A stretch of 48,500 bases of DNA, taken from contig CANPYY010000018.1 of NCBI GenBank assembly GCA_947588675.1, positions 1 through 48,500 of the forward strand, given 5' to 3'. This DNA comes from an uncultured Lachnospiraceae bacterium (GTDB lineage: Bacteria; Bacillota; Clostridia; Lachnospirales; Lachnospiraceae). Made by a program: the position numbers and the translations under genes. This document shows, in pieces, positions 34,192 to 42,887 of this stretch; the stretch's first letter is position 1, and each line of letters opens with the position of its first letter. The notes beneath the pieces were generated by a model, which had not been told where the DNA came from, did not search any database, and saw only the letters and a list, made by a program, of their open reading frames with translations.

Positions 34192-37100
34192 TTAAAGCAT
34201 CCTTGTATTCTCTTTTTCTGAAAAAATCCATATCGTTTCAGCCGAATCCGGGTCTTTTACATCATATCTGTGTACCTCAAGCGCTATCTGTAACCCGTCT
34301 TTTTTCATAAATTCATACTTCAAAAAACCTTTCTCTTTAAGTTCTTCATTTAAAAATTTATAATCACACATTTTCATGAATTTTTCGTGGTAAGAGGGTT
34401 CTATATATTTATCCTTATATATTTCTATGGCTTTTCTGTACTTGTTTCTGCATTGCCGCAAAATTTCCTTAAAATACTCAGGAATATATATATATCTTAC
34501 TTCGTCAGTAATGGTATTTACAAAGTATACCCCTTTATACTTGGGGGCAATTATTTTAAGGAACTGTTCCGCATCTTTTTTCCTCATAAGAATTTCTTCA
34601 AGCTTTTGATTCAGGGAACGCTGCTGCCTCTCTTTACCATTCTCTATATAATATCTGTTCTTATCTTCCCTCATTTTTTCTTCTGCCTGATTAATAATAT
34701 CCTGCAAATCATCACAACTGTTATCCCACATAATTCCAACAGATATTTCATAGTCTTTATAATGCAGTTCATCCTTTACGCACTCCACCGAATGTACTAT
34801 ATCAGAATGAGATTTATCAAAACTCAGTATAACAAATTCATCCCCGCCTATACGATACACGTCATCCCCGACAAAATGCCTCAGAATCGTATCTGCTATA
34901 AGGCACAGCATTTCATCGCCTGATTTATGGCCCAGATGGTTATTAATTTCATGAAGACCGATCGCATCCATATATACACATGCTAACGACTTCAGCCCTT
35001 CAAATGAAAATGATGCTACATCATTTTCAAACTTGCTCCTGTTATACACCTTAGTCAGGCCATCATAGTTACTCATATACTCAAGCTGTCTTCTCTGATA
35101 AAGTTCAGCAACATACTCGTCATGTATGTCCCGTACATACATCATAACAATCTGCCTGTCATCCTTGTATTCGGCATCAATAAACATCTCAAGTATAACC
35201 CACCTGTATGTATCATCCAGTTTACGCCTGTACCTCAAACTAAGCCTGCTGTTCTTTTTAAAATAAGCCCTAAGATTATCAATGTCCGTAACCTTCAGAA
35301 ATTCCTTTCTGTCACGCTTATATATATTTTCAGATTTTCCAAACTTACTAAACCACTCTGAGCAGCTTTTAATCGTTCCTTTCGCCAGTTCACTTTCTTT
35401 ATCGGCAATTTTTATAACCTCAAACGTATCTGCCGTAAGGTCAACTTTAAGAATCTTAAAATATATGTCTGCAATAAACTTTGCCGCCTCATGGGAAACA
35501 TCCCCATCCTCGTCGGATATCTCATCTGCTTCTACAGTTTCATATTCGCCCGGCAGCATTTTTATTAAATGATTTTCATTTTTTACATAAATGCCTCTGT
35601 AATCTACATTTCTGTCGCTCCTCAAAAGCTTTTCGACTTCCTCAATCGGCATTGGCCTGTAAAAATAGTACCCCTGTCCATATGTACATCCAAGCGCTTT
35701 AAGAACATCTGCATGAATTTTATTTTCAACACCCTCGGCTATTACCCATATATCCATAGCATGCGCCATTCTTATAACCGATTCTACTATATTACGTCCA
35801 CGGCCCAGATTGCTCTCGTCAAGTTCCAGAAATTTCATATCCATCTTCAGAATATCTATATCAATATCCTTTAAGATATTAAGCGATGAATATCCGCTTC
35901 CAAAATCATCTAACAGTATCCTGAATCCCATTTCATGGAATCTGCGCACCATATCTTTTAATATATCGCTATTTTTTGCAAACTCTGTTTCTGTTATCTC
36001 AACAGCGAGAATATCAGGCTCCACACCATATTTGACTGTCAAATCACTCAGATATTTTGGCACATCCATTGACTTGACGTCTACAATGGAAATATTCACC
36101 GAAATCGTAACCGGCTTTATCCCTTTCTGTTTCCATATGCTAATCTGACGGCATACTCTCTCCCATACGTACTTATCTAATTCAACTATAAGTCCGCTTT
36201 CTTCCAGTATAGGTATATAATCGCCAGGCGGCAAAAGTCCCTGTTCGGGATGAATCCATCTAACAAGCGCCTCCATACTTACAATCTTGCCGGTTATTAT
36301 ATCGCACTTAGGCTGAAGGAAAAATGTAAATTCCTCATTTTCAAGACCTCTGCATATTCCATTAAAAATTCTCTGTTTTTTCTGTATGTCTACAGCCATA
36401 CTTTCATTAAAATAGCATATCTTGCTATTATAATTTCCCTTGGCAAAATCTGCGGCTATCTGTGCGTTATTATACATAGCCTCTACGCTCAGTTTACTGT
36501 CAGAAATACGGTATATACCCATTACCGGTACAAATCCCGCCTTTTGTTCATATACCGTTACATATTGATACACCGTGTCATACAACTGATTTATCAAATC
36601 TTCATCATCGGGCATGAATATTGCAAAATCATCTGAACCAAAATAGCCGCCTATACTTCCGGTAGTATTTTCAATACTACGTATATAATTTCCGATTTTT
36701 TTCAATATAAAATCTCCGGCTTCCTGTCCGTAAACTTCGTTATACAGCTTAAATTGTTTTATATCCATTGCCACTAGGCATCTACCTGTACCTGTATGCT
36801 CTGCAATATATTCAGACACACGTTCATTAAAATATTGCTTCAGCAAAAGTCCCGTTAAAGAATCTTTTATATATATATCATCCGGTTCTTTATCCTTTAC
36901 TTTATAATAATCTTCTATTTCGCTTATATTAAGTATTGTATACGAATCTATATCATCACGATTTATGTATATGCATTCAACATCCAGCCATTTACTGGTT
37001 TCACGGCAAAAAACAGCGCCCTGATTCACGCCTTTCTCCCTTGGGCAGTTGGAGCATACTTTATTTTCATCTTTCAGGCATTTATAACATTGCTCTCCTG

Positions 37101-37203
37101 CTTTAATATCCGGGAAGAATTTTTCCAGACCTTTATCAAAATATACTATCCTGTAATCTCTGTCAACTATGTAAGTTGCCCTTCCGTTTTTACCATTCAG
37201 CAT
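34192..37203 (-). CDS. Cytoplasmic GGDEF-EAL-GGDEF cyclic-di-GMP protein with N-terminal Cys-rich PAS
   Basis: 1003 residues with no membrane helix. A PAS-like domain (about 1-100) contains four cysteines, C-x2-C-x7-C-x2-C, in the segment around residues 40-55. The first GGDEF domain (DSLTGLLLKQYF near 115) has GSDDF in place of GGDEF near residue 192, so it is probably not catalytic. The EAL domain is complete (SMEALVRW near 311, LAVEITETE, LLDDFGSGYSS near 432, IAEGVEN) and should degrade cyclic-di-GMP. A second PAS-like region follows, then an intact GGDEF domain (YDGLTKVYNRSKF, YRIGGDEFVIL near 786), then about 150 residues of unknown fold. The gene ends at the terminator shared with the iron regulator. 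Confidence 0.9.
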   Translation of the reverse strand: MLNGKNGRATYIVDRDYRIVYFDKGLEKFFPDIKAGEQCYKCLKDENKVCSNCPREKGVNQGAVFCRETSKWLDVECIYINRDDIDSYTILNISEIEDYYKVKDKEPDDIYIKDSLTGLLLKQYFNERVSEYIAEHTGTGRCLVAMDIKQFKLYNEVYGQEAGDFILKKIGNYIRSIENTTGSIGGYFGSDDFAIFMPDDEDLINQLYDTVYQYVTVYEQKAGFVPVMGIYRISDSKLSVEAMYNNAQIAADFAKGNYNSKICYFNESMAVDIQKKQRIFNGICRGLENEEFTFFLQPKCDIITGKIVSMEALVRWIHPEQGLLPPGDYIPILEESGLIVELDKYVWERVCRQISIWKQKGIKPVTISVNISIVDVKSMDVPKYLSDLTVKYGVEPDILAVEITETEFAKNSDILKDMVRRFHEMGFRILLDDFGSGYSSLNILKDIDIDILKMDMKFLELDESNLGRGRNIVESVIRMAHAMDIWVIAEGVENKIHADVLKALGCTYGQGYYFYRPMPIEEVEKLLRSDRNVDYRGIYVKNENHLIKMLPGEYETVEADEISDEDGDVSHEAAKFIADIYFKILKVDLTADTFEVIKIADKESELAKGTIKSCSEWFSKFGKSENIYKRDRKEFLKVTDIDNLRAYFKKNSRLSLRYRRKLDDTYRWVILEMFIDAEYKDDRQIVMMYVRDIHDEYVAELYQRRQLEYMSNYDGLTKVYNRSKFENDVASFSFEGLKSLACVYMDAIGLHEINNHLGHKSGDEMLCLIADTILRHFVGDDVYRIGGDEFVILSFDKSHSDIVHSVECVKDELHYKDYEISVGIMWDNSCDDLQDIINQAEEKMREDKNRYYIENGKERQQRSLNQKLEEILMRKKDAEQFLKIIAPKYKGVYFVNTITDEVRYIYIPEYFKEILRQCRNKYRKAIEIYKDKYIEPSYHEKFMKMCDYKFLNEELKEKGFLKYEFMKKDGLQIALEVHRYDVKDPDSAETIWIFSEKENTRML

Positions 37204-37267
37204 ATCCGCACCTCATATACAAAATCTACCTTATTATTATACATTTTTATTATTTATTATTCAATAC

Positions 37268-37313
37268 AAAATCTGCACAAGTTCAGAATTTTATTCCGAT
37301 TTGTGCAGATTTT
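37268..37313 (-). terminator. Intrinsic terminator of the lipoprotein gene
   Basis: Perfect 13-bp arms at 37268-37280 and 37301-37313 (core ATCTGCACAA) with a 20-base loop. On the minus strand the stem ends in TTTT and is followed by GTATTGAATAA. It lies 30 bases after the lipoprotein stop. Confidence 0.75.
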
Positions 37314-37342
37314 ATTTTTAATATTTATGCCAAGATTATTTT

Positions 37343-37909
37343 TTACTTATATTCTTTCGACGTTATCAATTCGCCGCCGGCAGAATAATACTCAAGTATA
37401 ATCGACTCTGCATCGGGAACCGCTGCCTTTAACGCCTCAAGGTATCCCTCAAAAGTCGTATCCATTGCTTCAATAGATGCTTCAAGAGCTTCCTTTACAA
37501 CATCGATATCACCTACATCTGTTATATACTGATATTTGTATACTACAGACTTATCTCTTGCCTCAACCTTCATGTCAAGGCCTGATTCTTTCATTGATTC
37601 AGCCATTGAGTCAAACTGTGACTGCATACCTGCTACATAACCTTCAATCGTATCAGTCTCTGCCGTATTTTCCTCTGCGTCATCCTGTACATCTGCATCT
37701 GTCTGCGCATCCACATCATCCTGTGCATCTGCATCCGTCTGCGCATCTGCATCACCCGGCGCATCTGTCTCCGCAGACGTTTCCTCAGTTACGCTTTCAG
37801 TAGGCTGGGCATCTGTATTCTCCTGTTTGGAACCTCCGCATCCTGCCAGCGAAAAACACATTGCTGCAATCAAAACAGTCCCGCTAATCATTTTTAATAA
37901 TTTTTTCAT
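37343..37909 (-). CDS. Secreted lipoprotein with acidic repeat linker
   Basis: 188 residues. A signal peptide with lipobox LAGC (cysteine 24) indicates lipid anchoring on the outer face of the membrane. A low-complexity linker of DADAQ/TDADAQDD units follows (about residues 40-80). A small C-terminal domain of about 100 residues holds EGYVAGMQSQFDSMAESM and ends ILEYYSAGGELITSKEYK. I do not recognise the domain. The ATG at 37909, with AGGAG eight bases upstream, is the start. Reading further upstream would run into the tRNA gene. Confidence 0.75.
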   Translation of the reverse strand: MKKLLKMISGTVLIAAMCFSLAGCGGSKQENTDAQPTESVTEETSAETDAPGDADAQTDADAQDDVDAQTDADVQDDAEENTAETDTIEGYVAGMQSQFDSMAESMKESGLDMKVEARDKSVVYKYQYITDVGDIDVVKEALEASIEAMDTTFEGYLEALKAAVPDAESIILEYYSAGGELITSKEYK

Positions 37910-37934
37910 ATCAATCTCCTTCCCTGAAAATAAT

Positions 37935-37965
37935 ATGGCTATGCCTGTTTCATAAGCATAGCCAT
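37935..37965 (-). terminator. Intrinsic terminator after tRNA-Leu
   Basis: The stem ATGGCTATGC (37935-37944) pairs with GCATAGCCAT (37956-37965) three bases after the tRNA. On the minus strand it is followed by ATTATTTTC. Confidence 0.8.
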
Positions 37966-37967
37966 AA

Positions 37968-38053
37968 TGCCGGCAACGGGAATCGAACCCGTACAGGTGT
38001 CGCCACCCGCAGGATTTTAAGTCCTGTGCGTCTGCCAGTTCCGCCACACCGGC
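37968..38053 (-). tRNA. tRNA-Leu (anticodon UAA)
   Basis: 86 bases with the long variable arm of a class II tRNA. The acceptor stem is GCCGGTG with TGCCGGC plus discriminator A. The anticodon loop reads ACTTAAAAT with anticodon TAA. The T arm has GGTTCGATTCC. CCA is not encoded. Confidence 0.96.
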
Positions 38054-38101
38054 ATCTGTTCAACGTGAACAGTATATAGTATATCACATGAAAGAAAAAG
38101 T

Positions 38102-40168
38102 TCAAGTAATATTTTTCATATTTTTTATTACAACCGCCGACACAGGAGCAAGTTCTATTTTCATATATCCGTTATCCGAATAATAACTTACGGCATTTAA
38201 TGAAAACCCTTCCCTGTAAGACGAAATAAGAGAGACAAAATATGTGTCTTTCGTAACTCCCAGTTTCCATACGGGCACATCTATGGTTTTTACTTCCTCC
38301 GATATATTGGATGCTATAATAAACGCCTCGTTTGTATTGAATCTTCCATAACACAGTACATTCTTTTCAAGATTCAGGAATATAAGCGAACCGGTTTTAA
38401 GCGCGGCATAATCCTTATGAATCCTTATTATCTCTTTATGGAAAAGTATAAGGTCCTTATCCTCCCTGCCCCACGGATACGTCCTCCTGTTATCCGGGTC
38501 AGTAAAACCGCATAAGCCTGCCTCGTCGCCGTAGTATATCGTCGGCGCTCCCGGCCACGTCATCTGTACAATTACTGCAGCCCTCATAATTCCCTGACAA
38601 ACTCCTGCTTCAGCCATATGCGCCCCAACCGTTGCAGTCCTTCCTACAATATGATTAGTCCTTGTAAGGAATCTCGAATGGTCATGATTAGACAATTCAT
38701 TCATCGCCGAATACAGCGAAGGAGTTGTCATATTAAGCATATTATGCAGCATCGCATTGTAAAATACGTCTGCATTTCCGAGAAGGTCCTCCCTGTATTC
38801 ATCGCTGTGTTTTTCCATTCCCGTAAAAAACCATGAAACCGGCTCCATAAATGCATCATAGTTCATTACAGTATCCCATTCATCCCCTTTAAGCCACTCC
38901 CTGGGGCTTCCATAATGTTCCGCAAGTATTACCGCATCGGGATTAGCGTTCTTTACGCTCTCACGGAATGCCTTCCAGAATTTATGGTTATATTCGTCGC
39001 TATACCCAAGATCAGCCGCAACGTCTAAACGCCAGCCATCGGCGTTATATGGCGGAGACACCCATTTTGCGGCAATCTTCATAATATAATGGAAAAGCAG
39101 CGGCGATTCTTCATAATTTAATTTGGGAAGCGTATCATGTCCCCACCAGCCGTCATACTTTTCATTATATGGCCAGTTTTCCTCAAAAAATTTAAAAAAG
39201 GTTCTGTATGGGCTGTCTGCGCTTACATACGCCCCTTTTTTATATTCCGCCTGATTTTCATATATTCTTTCCCTGTCAAGCCATTTATTAAAAGAACCGC
39301 AGTGATTAAATACGCCGTCAAGTATAATGCGTATACCCCTTTTATGCGCCTCTTTCACAAGATTTGCAAAAAGTTCATTTCCTGCTTCAAGATTTCTTTT
39401 ATCCGTTACTCTCCTTATATATTTCTCCGCCCTTTTATTGTCATTATCATACGGTTCAAGCACATTTCCGTCATCAGCAACAATCTTTCCAAAGTGCGGG
39501 TCTACATAATCATAATCCTGTATATCATATTTGTGGTTTGACGGAGAAATAAATATGGGATTAAGATATAATACTTCTACCCCAAGTTCTTCAAAATAGT
39601 CAAGTTTTTTAATAACTCCCTCCAGGTCGCCGCCATAAAACTCCCTGACGTCCATTGTCCTTGGAAGCCTGTACCAGTCATCTGATTTTGATACATGCTC
39701 ATTGATATAACTGTATTCGTCATTAACCACATCATTGCTTTTATCGCCATTATAAAACCTGTCAACAAATATCTGATACATTACCGCGCCCTTTGCCCAG
39801 TCAGGTACATTAAATCCCGGTATTATGCAGAAGTTCGCGTAATCCGCCTTTTCATTTTGCACTCCGAGCCTGTTATAAAATAATATTCTGTCTGCGCTGT
39901 GCAGTTCAAAGTAATAATTTACCGTTTCATTAACAGGCGTTATTACCGCCTCATAGTAATCAAATATACTGTCGCTTCGCGCAGCCTTCATATTATATAC
40001 CGTATCTCCTGCAACAAGACACACCTTGTCCATATCCCCATGCCCTGTTCTTATCCGTATTGTTACTTCCTTATAAGTCCCCTGTTCTGCCGGGCTTCTG
40101 AACATTTCAGTTCCGTCGCTGTATATAGCCTCAATATTAATTTCATGATTATATGATGAATTATCCAA
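38102..40168 (-). CDS. GH13 alpha-amylase family enzyme (neopullulanase/maltogenic type)
   Basis: 688 residues without a signal peptide, so cytoplasmic. An N-terminal beta domain of about 120 residues precedes the catalytic barrel. The catalytic residues are visible: nucleophile Asp in GWRLDVAADLGY (near 382), acid/base Glu in ILAEHYGS (near 417) and transition-state Asp in LSNHDHSRF (near 494). A C-terminal beta domain ends the protein. Members of this layout cut maltodextrins, cyclodextrins or pullulan. The gene uses a TTG start (40168) with AGGAG eight bases upstream. The nearby ATG is out of frame. A terminator-like hairpin just upstream may attenuate it. Confidence 0.9.
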   Translation of the reverse strand: MDNSSYNHEINIEAIYSDGTEMFRSPAEQGTYKEVTIRIRTGHGDMDKVCLVAGDTVYNMKAARSDSIFDYYEAVITPVNETVNYYFELHSADRILFYNRLGVQNEKADYANFCIIPGFNVPDWAKGAVMYQIFVDRFYNGDKSNDVVNDEYSYINEHVSKSDDWYRLPRTMDVREFYGGDLEGVIKKLDYFEELGVEVLYLNPIFISPSNHKYDIQDYDYVDPHFGKIVADDGNVLEPYDNDNKRAEKYIRRVTDKRNLEAGNELFANLVKEAHKRGIRIILDGVFNHCGSFNKWLDRERIYENQAEYKKGAYVSADSPYRTFFKFFEENWPYNEKYDGWWGHDTLPKLNYEESPLLFHYIMKIAAKWVSPPYNADGWRLDVAADLGYSDEYNHKFWKAFRESVKNANPDAVILAEHYGSPREWLKGDEWDTVMNYDAFMEPVSWFFTGMEKHSDEYREDLLGNADVFYNAMLHNMLNMTTPSLYSAMNELSNHDHSRFLTRTNHIVGRTATVGAHMAEAGVCQGIMRAAVIVQMTWPGAPTIYYGDEAGLCGFTDPDNRRTYPWGREDKDLILFHKEIIRIHKDYAALKTGSLIFLNLEKNVLCYGRFNTNEAFIIASNISEEVKTIDVPVWKLGVTKDTYFVSLISSYREGFSLNAVSYYSDNGYMKIELAPVSAVVIKNMKNIT

Positions 40169-40205
40169 CTCATTTCACTCCTTGTTATCGTCTGGGTATA
40201 AAAGT

Positions 40206-40235
40206 AAAACAGGATAGTTTACACTATCCTGTTTT
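40206..40235 (-). terminator. Intrinsic terminator or attenuator ahead of the GH13 gene
   Basis: A perfect 12-bp stem, AAAACAGGATAG (40206-40217) with CTATCCTGTTTT (40224-40235). On the minus strand it runs into TTTTACTTTTATA. It lies 225 bases after the ftsH stop but only 23 bases before the GH13 ribosome site. It may end the ftsH transcript or act in the GH13 leader. Confidence 0.75.
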
Positions 40236-40459
40236 GGAGAAGGTATTTTTGTTACTTATGGGGTGTAGCAAAAACTATATAATGTATTGGGGTTTACAAT
40301 ACGGAGTATATCACTATAAAACAAAACAGTGTGCACAAACTTTTTTATTTTTTTCAATTTTCTTTGTGAATAATCACAATATAATTATTCTGTTTTGTCA
40401 GCTTTGCAACATTTTTCAGCCCGAATATATCCATACATTGTGATTATTACCAATAACCT
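40236..40459 (-). promoter_or_regulatory. ftsH-GH13 intergenic region with extended -10 promoter and alternative stems
   Basis: No gene is seen in this gap. On the minus strand TGATATACT (40305-40313) forms an extended -10 element without a clear -35. About 60 bases upstream lies TTGTGA-ATAA-TCACAA (40364-40379), a perfect palindrome like CRP/FNR-type operators. The same segment can pair with 40437-40448 over 12 bp or with 40384-40390 over 7 bp. A transcript from the promoter would be about 95 bases long when it reaches the terminator at 40206-40235. Confidence 0.4.
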
Positions 40460-42310
40460 TTATACGGTTTCAGCCTCTTTGCCATCAAATAACGCCTCAA
40501 ATTCCTCCCTGCCTATACGCTCTTTTTCAATTAAAAGTTCCGCACACCTGCAAAGTACATCCATATTATTGTTAAGTATTTCTTTTGCTTTTGCGTAACA
40601 TTCATCAATTATCCTCTTTACTTCCCCATCAATGACAGATGCCACGCTTTCACTAAAGCCTTTCGTATGCCCGAAATCGCGTCCCAGAAATACTTCGTCC
40701 TCATCGTCATAATTAATCATTCCGATTTTATCCGAAAAACCGTATTTTGTAACCATGCTTGTCGCAATTGCCGTAGCCTGCTTGATGTCCTGCGAAGCTC
40801 CTGTCGTAATATCTTCAAGAATTATTTCCTCTGCAACCCTTCCTCCCAGGCTTACAATTATATGCTGTAACATTCTTCCTTTGGTTTCAAAAGTTTCATC
40901 TTTTTCAGGCAGCGGCATCGTATAACCTGCTGCGCCAAGTCCTGTCGGTATAATTGATACGGTATGCACCGGTCCGACATCAGGAAGCAAATGGAACAAT
41001 ATCGCATGACCTGATTCGTGATATGCCGTTATCTTCTTGTCCTTATCCGAAATAATCCTGCTTCGTTTTTCAGGTCCGATACCAACCTTTATAAATGATT
41101 TCGTTATATCCTCCTGTACTATATATGCCCTGTTATCCTTTGCCGCGCATATAGCCGCCTCATTAAGGAGGTTTTCAAGATCTGCTCCCGTCATTCCCGC
41201 CGTTGTCTGCGCAACATTTTTTAAATCAACGTCTTCAGCAAGAGGTTTATTTCTTGCATGGACTTTAAGTATATCCTCCCTGCCGCGCACATCGGGTCTT
41301 CCTACTTCAACTCTCCTGTCAAACCTTCCCGGACGGAGTATTGCAGGGTCCAATATATCTATACGGTTAGTTGCCGCCATTACAATAATTCCCTCATTAA
41401 TGCCAAAGCCATCCATTTCAACAAGGAGCTGGTTTAAAGTCTGTTCCCTTTCGTCATGTCCTCCGCCAAGTCCGGTTCCCCTTCTTCTTCCGACGGCATC
41501 TATTTCATCTATAAATACTATACATGGCGAATGCCTTTTCGCATCTGAAAAAAGGTCTCTCACACGCGCTGCTCCGACACCTACAAACATCTCCACAAAA
41601 TCAGAACCCGATATACTGAAAAACGGAACTCCCGCTTCTCCTGCCACCGCCTTTGCAAGCAGGGTCTTTCCGGTTCCCGGCGGTCCTACCATAATTACGC
41701 CCTTTGGAATCCTTGCCCCAAGAGCTGTATATTTATGAGGATCTTTTAAGAAATCCACAATCTCCTCCAACTGCTCTTTTTCTTCCACAAGCCCGGCAAC
41801 ATCCTTAAACGTTGTCCTTTTATCTTTAGGCGACGTCATTCTCGCCCTGCTTTTTCCAAAATTCATAAGCCGGGTGTTTCCTCCTCCGCCGGCCTGTGAA
41901 TTCATCATTGCAAACAAAATAATTATGGCTATAAATAACAGCACATACGGAATAATGCTAACCCACCACGGCGTCTTACTTATTGCCTTTATCATATATT
42001 TAAATTTGTTAATGTCAGGATTTTGCGACAATTCATACAGTTTATCTTCTACTGCCCCAACGTCGGTTGAAAAATATACGCTCGGCTCGTCAAGATCTCT
42101 GTAATATACCGTTACTTTTCCTGACGGTGTATTCTGATCCTGCGATATGACAACCGATAATACTTCGTCTTTTTTTATCTCTTTTACGAGCTTCGACGTA
42201 TTATATCCTTCCGTAGACCTTTTCGCCATGGAATTTGACACAAACAGTATAGATATCGTTATAATTATCAACGCTATAAAAAACCCATTTCCTCTCATTT
42301 GTCCTCTCAA
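40460..42310 (-). CDS. ftsH: ATP-dependent zinc metalloprotease FtsH
   Basis: 616 residues. Two membrane helices (about 8-25 and 113-135) enclose a small outer domain. The AAA domain has Walker A GPPGTGKT near 210, Walker [12 protein letters not shown] and the arginine-finger region [16 protein letters not shown]. The zinc site HESGH is near 430. FtsH degrades membrane and short-lived cytoplasmic proteins. A TTG at 42310 has AGGAGG six bases upstream. An ATG four codons later (42298) with GAGAGG close by is the alternative. It is last in the tilS-hpt-ftsH group. Confidence 0.96.
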   Translation of the reverse strand: MRGQMRGNGFFIALIIITISILFVSNSMAKRSTEGYNTSKLVKEIKKDEVLSVVISQDQNTPSGKVTVYYRDLDEPSVYFSTDVGAVEDKLYELSQNPDINKFKYMIKAISKTPWWVSIIPYVLLFIAIIILFAMMNSQAGGGGNTRLMNFGKSRARMTSPKDKRTTFKDVAGLVEEKEQLEEIVDFLKDPHKYTALGARIPKGVIMVGPPGTGKTLLAKAVAGEAGVPFFSISGSDFVEMFVGVGAARVRDLFSDAKRHSPCIVFIDEIDAVGRRRGTGLGGGHDEREQTLNQLLVEMDGFGINEGIIVMAATNRIDILDPAILRPGRFDRRVEVGRPDVRGREDILKVHARNKPLAEDVDLKNVAQTTAGMTGADLENLLNEAAICAAKDNRAYIVQEDITKSFIKVGIGPEKRSRIISDKDKKITAYHESGHAILFHLLPDVGPVHTVSIIPTGLGAAGYTMPLPEKDETFETKGRMLQHIIVSLGGRVAEEIILEDITTGASQDIKQATAIATSMVTKYGFSDKIGMINYDDEDEVFLGRDFGHTKGFSESVASVIDGEVKRIIDECYAKAKEILNNNMDVLCRCAELLIEKERIGREEFEALFDGKEAETV

Positions 42311-42339
42311 CTTTAACCTCCTAATATGCTCTGTTTTTA

Positions 42340-42870
42340 TTATTCTTCAAAATTAAGTATACCAATATATGGAAGATTCCTGTACCTTTGCGCATAGTCA
42401 AGCCCAAAGCCCACAACAAACCTGTCTTCAATCTCAAATCCATTATAGCTGACTTCAACCGGATATTCCCTGCGGGAAGGTTTATCAAGCAGCGTGCATA
42501 CTGCAAGGCTTGCCGGTTCCGCTTCTTTAAGGTATTTGATAAGGTTTGACAATGTTCTGCCGGAATCCAGTATATCTTCAATTATCATTATATGCTTTCC
42601 GGTCACGGGTGACTCCAGGTCTTTTATTATTTTCACCTGTCCTGAGCTTTCAGTTCCGTCACCATAACTGGAAACCTGCATAAAATCTATCTTCACGGGA
42701 ATGTCGAGCCTTTTTGTAAGCTCGCAGGTAAAAAATATGCTTCCTTTAAGAATACATATTATATGCAAAGTTTTTCCTTTATAGTCGTTATTAATCTGAT
42801 GCGCCAGTTCGGCTATACGTCTGTTAAGCTTTTTTTCTTCAATAAATACCTCTACAGTTTCTTTTCTCAT
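42340..42870 (-). CDS. hpt: Hypoxanthine phosphoribosyltransferase
   Basis: 176 residues. The PRPP-binding loop is IMIIEDILDSGRTLSNLI and the N-terminal block is ICILKGSIFFTCEL. It salvages hypoxanthine and guanine to IMP and GMP. It lies between tilS (17 bases) and ftsH (29 bases), the conserved arrangement in Firmicutes. Confidence 0.95.
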   Translation of the reverse strand: MRKETVEVFIEEKKLNRRIAELAHQINNDYKGKTLHIICILKGSIFFTCELTKRLDIPVKIDFMQVSSYGDGTESSGQVKIIKDLESPVTGKHIMIIEDILDSGRTLSNLIKYLKEAEPASLAVCTLLDKPSRREYPVEVSYNGFEIEDRFVVGFGLDYAQRYRNLPYIGILNFEE

Positions 42871-42887
42871 ATCCTCTTTTGCTCCTC

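Noticed and set aside
37910-38047. Upstream extension of the lipoprotein frame by 46 codons
   Set aside because: The extension reads through the terminator and tRNA-Leu gene. The real start at 37909 has a ribosome site followed by a signal peptide.
37968-38053. tRNA-Leu as a possible integration site
   Set aside because: No integrase, no duplicated tRNA end and no change in base composition are seen nearby.
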